From NCBI GenBank assembly GCA_002315495.1, contig DCGJ01000013.1:1-5758 (forward strand): a stretch of 5,758 nt of DNA, written 5' to 3'. Origin of the DNA: Lachnoclostridium sp. UBA1781. GTDB taxonomy: Bacteria; Bacillota; Clostridia; Lachnospirales; Lachnospiraceae. Under the pieces are notes generated by a model, which had not been told where the DNA came from, did not search any database, and was given only the letters and a program-made list of their open reading frames with translations. This document shows positions 1-5,597 of this stretch, in pieces; position 1 is the stretch's first letter, and each line of letters starts with the position of its first letter. A program made the position numbers and the translations under genes.

Positions 1-74
1 GCTATATCCTTCCCACTACCGGGCGGATTAGGGACTTTAACCCTTAAGAAACGTGCGCCGCTAGGCGCACAGTC
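1..74. other. Non-coding stretch with two small hairpins left of the operon terminator
   Basis: No convincing gene is visible here. Two dyads can be drawn. The first is a 4-bp stem AGGG/CCCT with a 7-base loop at 30-44. The second is a perfect 7-bp GC-rich stem GTGCGCC/GGCGCAC with a 4-base loop at 53-70. On the minus strand the second hairpin is followed by GTTTCTT, so it could act as a weak back-up terminator after the main one at 75-110. On the plus strand it has no T-tract. The plus-strand reading ending at the TAA at 45-47 could be the last residues of a gene entering from the left, but it is too short to judge. The hairpins are seen directly; any role is inference. Confidence 0.4.
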
Positions 75-110
75 AAAAACCCCGCCACGAGCGTTCGCTC
101 GTGGCGGGGG
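75..110 (-). terminator. Rho-independent terminator of the minus-strand operon
   Basis: There is a perfect 13-bp GC-rich stem (80-92 paired with 97-109) with a 4-base loop at 93-96. Read on the minus strand it is followed directly by five T's (79-75). It lies 24 bases past the TAA stop of the SHOCT-domain gene (134-136), which is where an intrinsic terminator of that operon should be. On the plus strand the stem is followed only by GTTTAC, so activity should be mainly on the minus strand. Confidence 0.9.
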
Positions 111-133
111 TTTACATCATCAGATTTCATCAC

Positions 134-2146
134 TTACAAGCTAGAAAGCAAATCTCTCTTCTTAGCCTCAAACTCATCCTGAGTAATCAGATCAAGCTCA
201 TAAGCCTTCTTCAAAGCAGCCAACTTCTTCATGAAGATTTCATCATCAACCGGATTCTTCGCAGCTGCCTTTGGTGCCTCTGCAACAGGAGTCTCAACCT
301 TTGCAGGTGCTTCCGGTGCCTTCGGAGTAGGTGCTTCTACCTTCGGTGCAACCGGTGTCTCCACAACAGGAGTAGCAACCTCTTCCTCGAGGAAGGTAGG
401 TGCACCCTCATTTGCATTCGGGAAGAAGTCTTCAAAGGTCGGCTCTGCGGACTTCTCTACAGCCGGTGCTGCCGGAGTTTCTACGACAGGTGCTTCCTCA
501 ATGATAGGAGCACTAATCGCAGGCGCCTCTTCCACAACCGGAACATACAGATCCGGAATATCTACATGTGCATCAACAGAGAAGTTTCCATAACCGCCAA
601 ATGGGTTATCTTCCTTGTAATCATCTTCTGCACTGATAATCAAATCATCCTCGGATGCTGCTACCGGAACGTATTCAATGGTCTCGACCGGTCTCGGCTT
701 CTTAACAGGAACAACCGGAGTAACCGGCTTTTCAACCACAGATTCTACCGGAGTTGCAACCGGTGCTGCCTGCTCTACCGGAGCAGGAGTTTCGGTGGCA
801 GAAGCAGCCGGAGTCTCAACCGAAGCCGGAGTTTCCGCAACCGTCTCAACCGGTGCTGCAGGAGTTTCAACCGGAGTCTCAGCCTTTTCTTCAGCCTCTT
901 TACCTTCCATAGCCGCACGAACAGCATCTTCCTCCTGGCTTGCGCCACCGGCAAGATTCTTCAATGCGCTGAAAATGCTTCTCTTCTTTCTTTCCTTGCT
1001 CGCCTTACCCGCATTTTTCACGAGTTCCGCGAAATCTGTCATCTGATCATCATTAGCCATACTTCCTCTTTTCTGATAGTTGGAAGTTGGAATCGCCCGA
1101 GGAACCGGCGTTTCTACTACACTATCCTGTTTTGTTTCTGTAACCGTCGGAGCAACCGGCGTTACCGGTGTTTCAACTACTGGTGTGGTTTCTACCGCCT
1201 TCTCGACGATATCTACCACCGGTGTGGTTTCCACCGCATCTTCAACGATGTCTGCCACTTCTTCAATCTGCTCCGGAGTACTCTCCACAGCCTTCTCCAC
1301 TGTCTCTTCGACAGCCCCCGCAGTCTGGTCTGCCACCTCGACTGCCTCTTCTTTCACTTCCTCGATGTCCTGCTCGATGGTAACCGCTTCAGCCGTTTCC
1401 CCCACTGCCTCTTCGGTTTCACCAAACAGCATTGCCACCAAATCATCCGCCGAAGACTCTACGGTCTCGCTCACGGTGTCGATTGCTTTCTCTACGGAAG
1501 TCTCTATCTCTTCTGCCTTTTCGGTCACTTCGGCAAATGCTTCCTCATCCTTTGCCGCTTCCTCCAAAGCCTCAGCCACGTCCGCATTGATCTCCGTCGG
1601 AACGACCTCCTCAGCCACCGGCTCCTCCACCTTTGTAGAGGTCGGTGTTGGATGAGAAAATTCCGGCACCGGAAGTCCCAACTTAATCGCACGTTCTCTC
1701 TCATAAGCTTCCTCTGCCAGACGCTCCTTCTCACGACGGAGACGATCCTTCTCCAGTTTCGCACGAAGCTCGGCAAATGCTTTCGCCTTCTTCTCTTCCT
1801 TCAGACGCTTCGCTTCTTCCTCTGCCGCCTGACGAATCTTTTCATTTCTTTTTCTCTCTTCCGCCTGAGCTACGATCTGGCGTTCCTTGTCATCAAGAAA
1901 TCTCTTCAACGCCGGATCGACTTCTCTACCGTCGTTGTTTCCTGGTGTGTTATTTTCGCTCATGTTCCCACCGTCTTTCGTCTCATTTTCCTTGGAGCCC
2001 GCAGTTCTTTCGTTCTCCTTCGAGGCGTCTACCTTAAGATACTCGAACAGGTTCTCTTCCCTTCGAAGTTCCTCCGCCTCTCTCCTGGCCGCCTGTTCTG
2101 CTTCCAGGGCAACGCGTTCGAAATCGGTTATCATCGATTCTTCCAC
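134..2146 (-). CDS. Large low-complexity coiled-coil protein with C-terminal SHOCT domain
   Basis: A 670-residue acidic protein, numbered here from the GTG at 2146. In order it has a charged helical N-terminus (about 1-35), a Lys/Arg/Glu/Ala coiled coil (about 81-154), Glu/Val/Ala-rich helical segments (about 192-317) ending in a tandem AVETTPVV repeat, a basic Lys/Arg patch (about 370-400), and long VETP/APVE repeats (about 422-477 and 545-630). The acidic segment at 487-542 is less repetitive and contains DNPFGGYGNF. The final 35 residues (634-668) match the SHOCT pattern: a helix, then an LDLITQDEFEAKKRDLL-type ending. SHOCT is a short C-terminal module thought to mediate oligomerisation. 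No signal peptide or membrane span is visible, so a cytoplasmic scaffold role is inferred. The start was chosen because GAGGTG (2158-2153) sits 6 bases before GTG 2146. GTG 2155 and ATG 2134 are in-frame alternatives. It is the second gene of an operon, 40 bp after its neighbour. Function is unknown; the ORF is near certain. Confidence 0.88.
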   Translation of the reverse strand: MEESMITDFERVALEAEQAARREAEELRREENLFEYLKVDASKENERTAGSKENETKDGGNMSENNTPGNNDGREVDPALKRFLDDKERQIVAQAEERKRNEKIRQAAEEEAKRLKEEKKAKAFAELRAKLEKDRLRREKERLAEEAYERERAIKLGLPVPEFSHPTPTSTKVEEPVAEEVVPTEINADVAEALEEAAKDEEAFAEVTEKAEEIETSVEKAIDTVSETVESSADDLVAMLFGETEEAVGETAEAVTIEQDIEEVKEEAVEVADQTAGAVEETVEKAVESTPEQIEEVADIVEDAVETTPVVDIVEKAVETTPVVETPVTPVAPTVTETKQDSVVETPVPRAIPTSNYQKRGSMANDDQMTDFAELVKNAGKASKERKKRSIFSALKNLAGGASQEEDAVRAAMEGKEAEEKAETPVETPAAPVETVAETPASVETPAASATETPAPVEQAAPVATPVESVVEKPVTPVVPVKKPRPVETIEYVPVAASEDDLIISAEDDYKEDNPFGGYGNFSVDAHVDIPDLYVPVVEEAPAISAPIIEEAPVVETPAAPAVEKSAEPTFEDFFPNANEGAPTFLEEEVATPVVETPVAPKVEAPTPKAPEAPAKVETPVAEAPKAAAKNPVDDEIFMKKLAALKKAYELDLITQDEFEAKKRDLLSSL
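148..245 (-). other. SHOCT domain coding segment
   Basis: The last ~35 residues before the stop form two short helices, DDEIFMKKLAALKKAYELDL and then ITQDEFEAKKRDLL. This follows the SHOCT consensus: a hydrophobic/Lys helix, a [DG]xIT-[EQ]-[ED]EF turn, and an EAKK-xx-LL helix. Family knowledge is that SHOCT modules sit at extreme C-termini of otherwise diverse bacterial proteins. The assignment is by motif reading only. Confidence 0.8.
680..890 (-). repeat. Degenerate VETP/APVE coding repeats
   Basis: On the plus strand the motif CAACCGG(A/T)G alternates with GGAGTTTC/GGAGTCTC many times. It encodes, on the minus strand, serial VETPAAP, AETPASVETP, ATETPAPV and similar blocks. Units are imperfect and of variable length. 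Smaller clusters of the same motif recur near 280-380, 460-500 and 1100-1230, so the repeats are dispersed through the gene. They probably form an extended, Pro-broken flexible region. Confidence 0.65.
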
Positions 2147-2152
2147 GTGTTT

Positions 2153-2158
2153 CACCTC
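2153..2158 (-). promoter_or_regulatory. Shine-Dalgarno site deciding the SHOCT-gene start
   Basis: On the minus strand GAGGTG (2158-2153) is followed by six bases (AAACAC) and then GTG at 2146-2144. The longer in-frame start, GTG 2155, lies inside this site and has no good Shine-Dalgarno of its own. The ATG at 2134 is too far from GAGGTG and has only GGAAG ahead of it. Confidence 0.6.
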
Positions 2159-2186
2159 ATGTCTTTACACAAACTCATCGTGTCAA

Positions 2187-2999
2187 TCATCTTCCATCGT
2201 TACCAAGGCTGTCCTTCTGCACCTGAAGCCAGAGCTGTCTGGACGGATTTTTGCGAAATCTCTTTCTCTTCGTAACATATTCCTTGGAAAATGCGGCAAG
2301 GACGACACTTTCTTCCTCACCCTTTTGCTTGCGCTCCTCCGTGTCCTTTAGAGAAGTTTCTTCCCCCTCGCTCCCATGCGTATCCGAGGTATCGCAAGAC
2401 TCATCGGAAGGCTCCTCGGCCTTCTCCTTCTTTTGAACCGCAAGTAACGGTCCGTCTAATTTGCGGGCAATCTTATCCATGCCCTCAACGAGGAAATCCT
2501 TTGAAACGATTCCTCCGCTCCATCCGCCAAAGTCCAGCTCTGACAGATAAAATCGATCTCCCATATCCGTTGCTTTCGAAAGTAGCTTCTGGGCTGCCTC
2601 GCTGTAAGCCGCAACGAATTCGTCCACCGTCATCGGAAGCTCGCGGTCCGACAACGCTCTTGCCAGACGGTTCCAAAACTGACGGGTACTAGCCGACTCA
2701 CCGACCTTCGGGATCTCTGCAAACAGTTCCCACAGATAGTGAGTTCCCTCCTCCATCGGAAGGCAAAAAGGAATTCGCTTATCCAATTCCTCAAAATATC
2801 GTTCCGCAAGTCCGAGTACCTGACTAATCGAATACCGCTCCTCGATTTCATCCGGCTTTAACGCTCCAAAATGAATGGCCTCGAAGGTGCTAAACTTCCA
2901 AGTCGGGTCCTTCTTGCGGGATGCATAAACCATCGCCTCACAAGCCTTCTTCTCAAGAATCAGGAGGTTCAGGTCCAATCGTCCTCTAGGATATGACAT
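2187..2999 (-). CDS. Conserved-looking hypothetical protein, first gene of the operon
   Basis: A 270-residue protein that I do not recognise. Residues 1 to about 190 look like a globular, mainly helical domain with many aromatic and charged residues (TWKFSTFEAIHFG, RQFWNRLARAL, YLSELDFGGWSGG). Residues about 193-232 are an acidic Glu/Ser/Asp-rich linker. The end is strongly basic (YVTKRKRFRKNPSRQ) with a final amphipathic stretch (LWLQVQKD). There is no signal peptide or membrane helix, so it is probably cytoplasmic; the basic tail might bind nucleic acid or the acidic partner protein, which is inference only. The ATG at 2999 is preferred because GGAA (3009-3006) lies 6 bases upstream. An in-frame TTG at 3011 would add four residues but has no Shine-Dalgarno. 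The SHOCT-domain gene starts 40 bp downstream on the same strand with no terminator between, implying co-transcription. Confidence 0.85.
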   Translation of the reverse strand: MSYPRGRLDLNLLILEKKACEAMVYASRKKDPTWKFSTFEAIHFGALKPDEIEERYSISQVLGLAERYFEELDKRIPFCLPMEEGTHYLWELFAEIPKVGESASTRQFWNRLARALSDRELPMTVDEFVAAYSEAAQKLLSKATDMGDRFYLSELDFGGWSGGIVSKDFLVEGMDKIARKLDGPLLAVQKKEKAEEPSDESCDTSDTHGSEGEETSLKDTEERKQKGEEESVVLAAFSKEYVTKRKRFRKNPSRQLWLQVQKDSLGNDGR

Positions 3000-3087
3000 A
3001 GGTATTTCCAATCTATATAAATGAAATGACTCGCCACGAATAAACCTTACTGACGCGTCGAAAAATCAAGAGTAAAATCCACCTTTG

Positions 3088-3116
3088 ATAATAACACCAA
3101 GAGTCCCTTCCGTCAA
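3088..3116 (-). promoter_or_regulatory. Predicted sigma-A promoter for the minus-strand operon
   Basis: On the minus strand TTGACG (3116-3111) is followed by a 17-base spacer and TATTAT (3093-3088), each one mismatch from the sigma-70/sigma-A consensus. Transcription would start near 3081 and run into the gene beginning at 2999. The -35 box overlaps the left arm of the palindrome at 3112-3127. Confidence 0.65.
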
Positions 3117-3127
3117 CAAAAGTTGAC
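3112..3127. promoter_or_regulatory. Perfect palindrome, candidate operator
   Basis: GTCAAC and GTTGAC flank an AAAA spacer, a perfect 6-bp-arm inverted repeat. It overlaps the -35 box of the minus-strand promoter. Part of the right arm also pairs in a second dyad, AAAGTTG (3119-3125) with CAACTTT (3138-3144), giving three related half-sites in 33 bases. Such placement suits a regulator binding site, but part of the symmetry simply reflects TTGAC -35-like sequence in both orientations. Confidence 0.4.
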
Positions 3128-3185
3128 CGAAAATGCGCAACTTTATGACAGAATCATTACATTTTAGTAAAATCCCTTCTCTCCA

Positions 3186-3215
3186 TTGACGAAAAAACCT
3201 TTTTCCTTGTATAAT
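3186..3215 (+). promoter_or_regulatory. Predicted sigma-A promoter for the CotH-like gene
   Basis: TTGACG (3186-3191), an 18-base spacer, and a perfect TATAAT (3210-3215). The predicted start near 3222 leaves a leader of about 30 bases containing a Shine-Dalgarno site (AGGAG, 3240-3244) 7 bases before the ATG at 3252. The near-consensus boxes suggest housekeeping-sigma expression rather than the sporulation-specific sigma-K expression of the Bacillus coat gene cotH. Confidence 0.75.
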
Positions 3216-3239
3216 TGCAGGAAGTTCAACACGTAATAT

Positions 3240-3244
3240 AGGAG
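3240..3244 (+). promoter_or_regulatory. Shine-Dalgarno site of the CotH-like gene
   Basis: AGGAG is followed by a 7-base spacer and ATG at 3252, a strong canonical arrangement that fixes the start of the 755-residue protein. Confidence 0.8.
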
Positions 3245-3251
3245 CATTTTC

Positions 3252-5519
3252 ATGGATAAAGACCCTTACAATGATTTTAACCGGGACGCGAATAAAGACC
3301 CTTATCAAAAGAAGGAAATTATCGCAGTTCTGATTTTATGCCTGATTGTCGGCATCTGCGTCGGAATTCTGTGCAGCGCACTGCTTCGAAATAAGTCCGA
3401 TTCCGGAAAGAAGCCTCAGCCAAATGCGGCCGCCACGCAGGAAGTCACGGCGACGCCGACCTCCGAGATTACGCCGGGCGAGGCTCCAACCGATACGAAG
3501 ACAGACGAACCGACTACCACCGACGGACAGACCACCGACGGAGCAGTCACAACGGATGGAGATAATACCACCGACGGAACAGAAACGGTTACCGGTGGAG
3601 ATTTGACCCCAACAACTGTGGCAAACACTCCAACCCCTACGTCAGAAGTGACTACCACTCCGATTCCAACCAAAGAGGCATCCGTGCCGGGCAAAGCTAC
3701 GGGCACCCCTACGCCAACGAGTACACCTAAGCCGACAAGCACACCAAAGCCTACGAGCACGCCAAAGGCAACCAATACGCCAACGAGCACGCCAAAGCCT
3801 ACGAGTACTCCTAAGCCGACCAACACGCCGAAGCCGACCAACACGCCGACGCCGACGAATACTCCGACGCCGACGAACACTCCAACCCCGACTCCAAAGC
3901 CGGCAAAGGACACGAGCACGGCCGGACCAACCTTCAGCCTTGGCAATTACTTCTACACCTCGACGCAGACACTGAAGCTAAGCACCGCGAAGAAGGGTAA
4001 GATTTACTATACCACGGACGGCAGCGAGCCGACAAAGAGCTCAACCTTATACACCGATAGCGGAATCTCCTTAACAGCCGGCACGAAGACAATTGCCGAC
4101 GGGGTTAGTGATGTAAAGGCTTACGTGATTAAGGCAAAGACGTATTTTGATGACGGGACCGAATCCGAAACGACGGCACATTCGTATTTTGTTAACTCGT
4201 CCGTCACCTCCCGATATTCCTCCTATGTCATCTCCATCAGCGGGGACCCAAACGAGCTGTTTGGCTCGAAAGGCATATTGGCCGGAGGAAGTAAGCAGCG
4301 CGGCGCCGAAAGCGAACGTCTGGTATATGTGGAATTCCTGAATTCCAATGGCACGGCAATTACAAGCCAGTACTGTGGTGCACGCCCATATGGCGGTGCC
4401 TCCCGTGACTGCGAAATTAAGAGCATCAAGCTATTTGCCAGAAGCGAATATGGCAAGGGAAAGTTCAAGCTCGGAAGCGGCATTTTCAATACGAAGGCTT
4501 CCGACGGAAGCAAGATTTCTTCCTATGACAAGCTCGTGCTTCGTCAGGGCGGAAACGACTGGCGGTTCGCATTTGGCAGAGATGAACTGAACCAAATGCT
4601 CCTTCGCCAGGACGGCGCACTCATTACCGAAGGCGTTGTGCCGGTCACCGTCTATGTTAACGGTTCCTATTACGGTATGCTTTGGATGCACGAGTCGTAC
4701 TGTGACGATTACTTTAAGGATCTGTTCCCAAATAAGAACGCCAAGGGTGAGTTTATCACGCTCGAGGGCGCGGACCAGTGGAAGAAAACCAGTGACACCG
4801 ACAGTGATGCCGAGAAGAAGGCCGCAGACGAGTTCAATTCACATATTTATTGGAAGTACGCCGAGAAGGACCTCACGAACAGCGCAAATTACGAGGCCTT
4901 ATGTAAGGTGCTCGACGTGAATAACTATCTCGATTACTTCGCCTACAATGTCTATATCGGCAACTGGGATTGGCCGCATAACAATTACAAATGCTTCCGC
5001 TACTATGCAGGAAGCGGCGAGTCCTATGCCTCCTCCGGCGTGTATGACGGACGCTGGCGATTCCTGCCACACGACATGGATTACGGGCAGTGGCAGTATG
5101 GCGATCCGAATGACAGTTACAGTGCTACCGACACGAATGCAAAGCAGGATACCATTAAGCTTCTTCTAAACCCGAACAATGATCGGTATTCTCCGCTTTT
5201 TGCTTCTCTGATGAAACGCGAAGATTGCCGAACATATTTTATCAAGCGCATTTTAAAGTTAAGTGACGGCATTTACTCTGTAAACTCTGTTAAGGCCGGG
5301 TTGAACACACTGTCCTCGAAGATGTCTAAGGAGCTAAATAAGTACTATCTTGCGTATGTCCGTAAGGTCATCAATAACATCTGGTGGCCAACCGATGGCA
5401 GTGTAGACAACTGTTACACGCTGATTAAGAAATACCACGAAAAGCGCGGGGCCTACCTGATTACCTACATGGCCGCAAACTTCAACATGACCGTGGATGA
5501 AATCAATGCAATGAAGTAA
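3252..5519 (+). CDS. Membrane-anchored CotH-family kinase-like protein with Thr/Pro stalk and chitobiase-type domain
   Basis: A 755-residue protein. Residues 1-22 are charged; about 23-45 form one hydrophobic helix (IIAVLILCLIVGICVGIL) with no signal-peptidase site, so a non-cleaved anchor is likely. Residues about 60-220 are a Thr/Pro/Asp-rich low-complexity stalk ending in six-residue TPKPTS-type repeats. Residues about 226-313 match the chitobiase/beta-hexosaminidase C-terminal-like domain (IYYTTDGSEPTKSSTLY). Residues about 323-735 match the CotH family: LRQGGNDWRFAFGRDEL (429-445), PVTVYVNGSYYGMLWMHE (464-481), NWDWPHNNYK (571-580) and RWRFLPHDMDYG (601-612). CotH proteins are atypical kinases; Bacillus CotH phosphorylates spore-coat proteins, and conserved aspartates in the last two motifs bind metal. 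Here D573, D608 and D610 are candidates, so the enzyme looks intact. The extracytoplasmic location is inferred from the wall-spanning stalk; flanking charges are not decisive. The substrate is unknown. It is monocistronic, with its own promoter and a terminator 10 bases past the stop. Confidence 0.93.
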   Translation: MDKDPYNDFNRDANKDPYQKKEIIAVLILCLIVGICVGILCSALLRNKSDSGKKPQPNAAATQEVTATPTSEITPGEAPTDTKTDEPTTTDGQTTDGAVTTDGDNTTDGTETVTGGDLTPTTVANTPTPTSEVTTTPIPTKEASVPGKATGTPTPTSTPKPTSTPKPTSTPKATNTPTSTPKPTSTPKPTNTPKPTNTPTPTNTPTPTNTPTPTPKPAKDTSTAGPTFSLGNYFYTSTQTLKLSTAKKGKIYYTTDGSEPTKSSTLYTDSGISLTAGTKTIADGVSDVKAYVIKAKTYFDDGTESETTAHSYFVNSSVTSRYSSYVISISGDPNELFGSKGILAGGSKQRGAESERLVYVEFLNSNGTAITSQYCGARPYGGASRDCEIKSIKLFARSEYGKGKFKLGSGIFNTKASDGSKISSYDKLVLRQGGNDWRFAFGRDELNQMLLRQDGALITEGVVPVTVYVNGSYYGMLWMHESYCDDYFKDLFPNKNAKGEFITLEGADQWKKTSDTDSDAEKKAADEFNSHIYWKYAEKDLTNSANYEALCKVLDVNNYLDYFAYNVYIGNWDWPHNNYKCFRYYAGSGESYASSGVYDGRWRFLPHDMDYGQWQYGDPNDSYSATDTNAKQDTIKLLLNPNNDRYSPLFASLMKREDCRTYFIKRILKLSDGIYSVNSVKAGLNTLSSKMSKELNKYYLAYVRKVINNIWWPTDGSVDNCYTLIKKYHEKRGAYLITYMAANFNMTVDEINAMK
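3705..3902 (+). repeat. 18-bp coding tandem repeats of the Thr/Pro stalk
   Basis: About ten six-residue units of the form TP(K/T)PT(S/N), encoded by degenerate 18-bp units (codons 152-217), with one shortened four-residue unit at 176-179. The amino-acid pattern is kept while third codon positions vary, so selection acts on the protein. Unit number is likely to differ between strains through slippage or recombination. Such stalks commonly hold surface domains away from the membrane. Confidence 0.85.
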
Positions 5520-5522
5520 ACT

Positions 5523-5562
5523 AAAAAAAGAGCGAGCCTGTCGCAATGCGACAGGCTCGCTC
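5523..5562. terminator. Bidirectional intrinsic terminator between convergent genes
   Basis: There is a perfect 15-bp stem (5530-5544 with 5548-5562) and a 3-base AAT loop. On the minus strand the stem is followed by seven T's (5529-5523), a strong terminator for the gene entering from the right, whose stop is at 5598-5600. On the plus strand it lies 10 bases past the TAA of the CotH-like gene and is followed by a weaker AAATTGTTT, so it probably also ends that transcript. Confidence 0.9.
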
Positions 5563-5575
5563 AAATTGTTTGAGC
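5559..5575. repeat. Second small hairpin overlapping the terminator stem
   Basis: GCTCAAA, a TTG loop and TTTGAGC form a perfect 7-bp hairpin. It shares GCTC (5559-5562) with the right arm of the 15-bp terminator stem, so the two structures cannot both form fully. Read on the minus strand it is made first. The main stem is longer and more stable, so any effect is probably minor. Confidence 0.55.
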
Positions 5576-5597
5576 AGTGAAAAATCCTTACCCAATA

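Larger units (their letters stand above)
3000..3251. other. Divergent intergenic regulatory region
   Basis: This 252-bp gene-free stretch separates the minus-strand operon from the plus-strand CotH-like gene. It holds one near-consensus promoter facing each way (3088-3116 minus, 3186-3215 plus), a perfect 6-bp-arm palindrome at 3112-3127, and a second overlapping dyad at 3119-3144. I see no RNA gene or riboswitch-like architecture. The minus-strand leader from its promoter to the ATG at 2999 is roughly 80 bases; the plus-strand leader is about 30 bases. Confidence 0.7.

Noticed and set aside
28..46. T-arm-like tRNA fragment (AGGG, seven-base loop, CCCT)
   Set aside because: The loop lacks the conserved C of the TTCRA motif and no matching acceptor or anticodon arms occur at the right distance.
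101..2275. A 724-residue plus-strand open frame antisense to the whole SHOCT gene
   Set aside because: Its translation is dominated by Arg/Cys/Asn/Ser/Leu low complexity with no domain. It arises from the Glu/Ala/Val/Thr-rich codons of the minus-strand gene. The minus-strand frame has a recognisable SHOCT end, Shine-Dalgarno site, operon context and terminator.
3123..3149. Additional plus-strand promoter using TTGACC in the palindrome
   Set aside because: The best -10 candidate (TATGAC) is at a 15-base spacing, much weaker than the TTGACG-18-TATAAT promoter at 3186-3215.
3066..3308. Minus-strand 80-residue frame across the divergent promoter region
   Set aside because: It overlaps both promoters and the start of the CotH-like gene, its peptide shows no domain, and I found no convincing start signal.
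3705..3902. CRISPR-like array of short repeats
   Set aside because: The units are contiguous, degenerate, 18 bp long, without spacers, and in frame with a Thr/Pro protein stalk.
3416..3946. Minus-strand Val/Gly-rich 176-residue frame
   Set aside because: It is the mirror of the Thr/Pro repeats (VGVGVLVGFG pattern) and has no support of its own.
5334..5564. Minus-strand 76-residue frame at the end of the CotH-like gene
   Set aside because: It starts inside the terminator hairpin and overlaps the well-supported plus-strand coding sequence.
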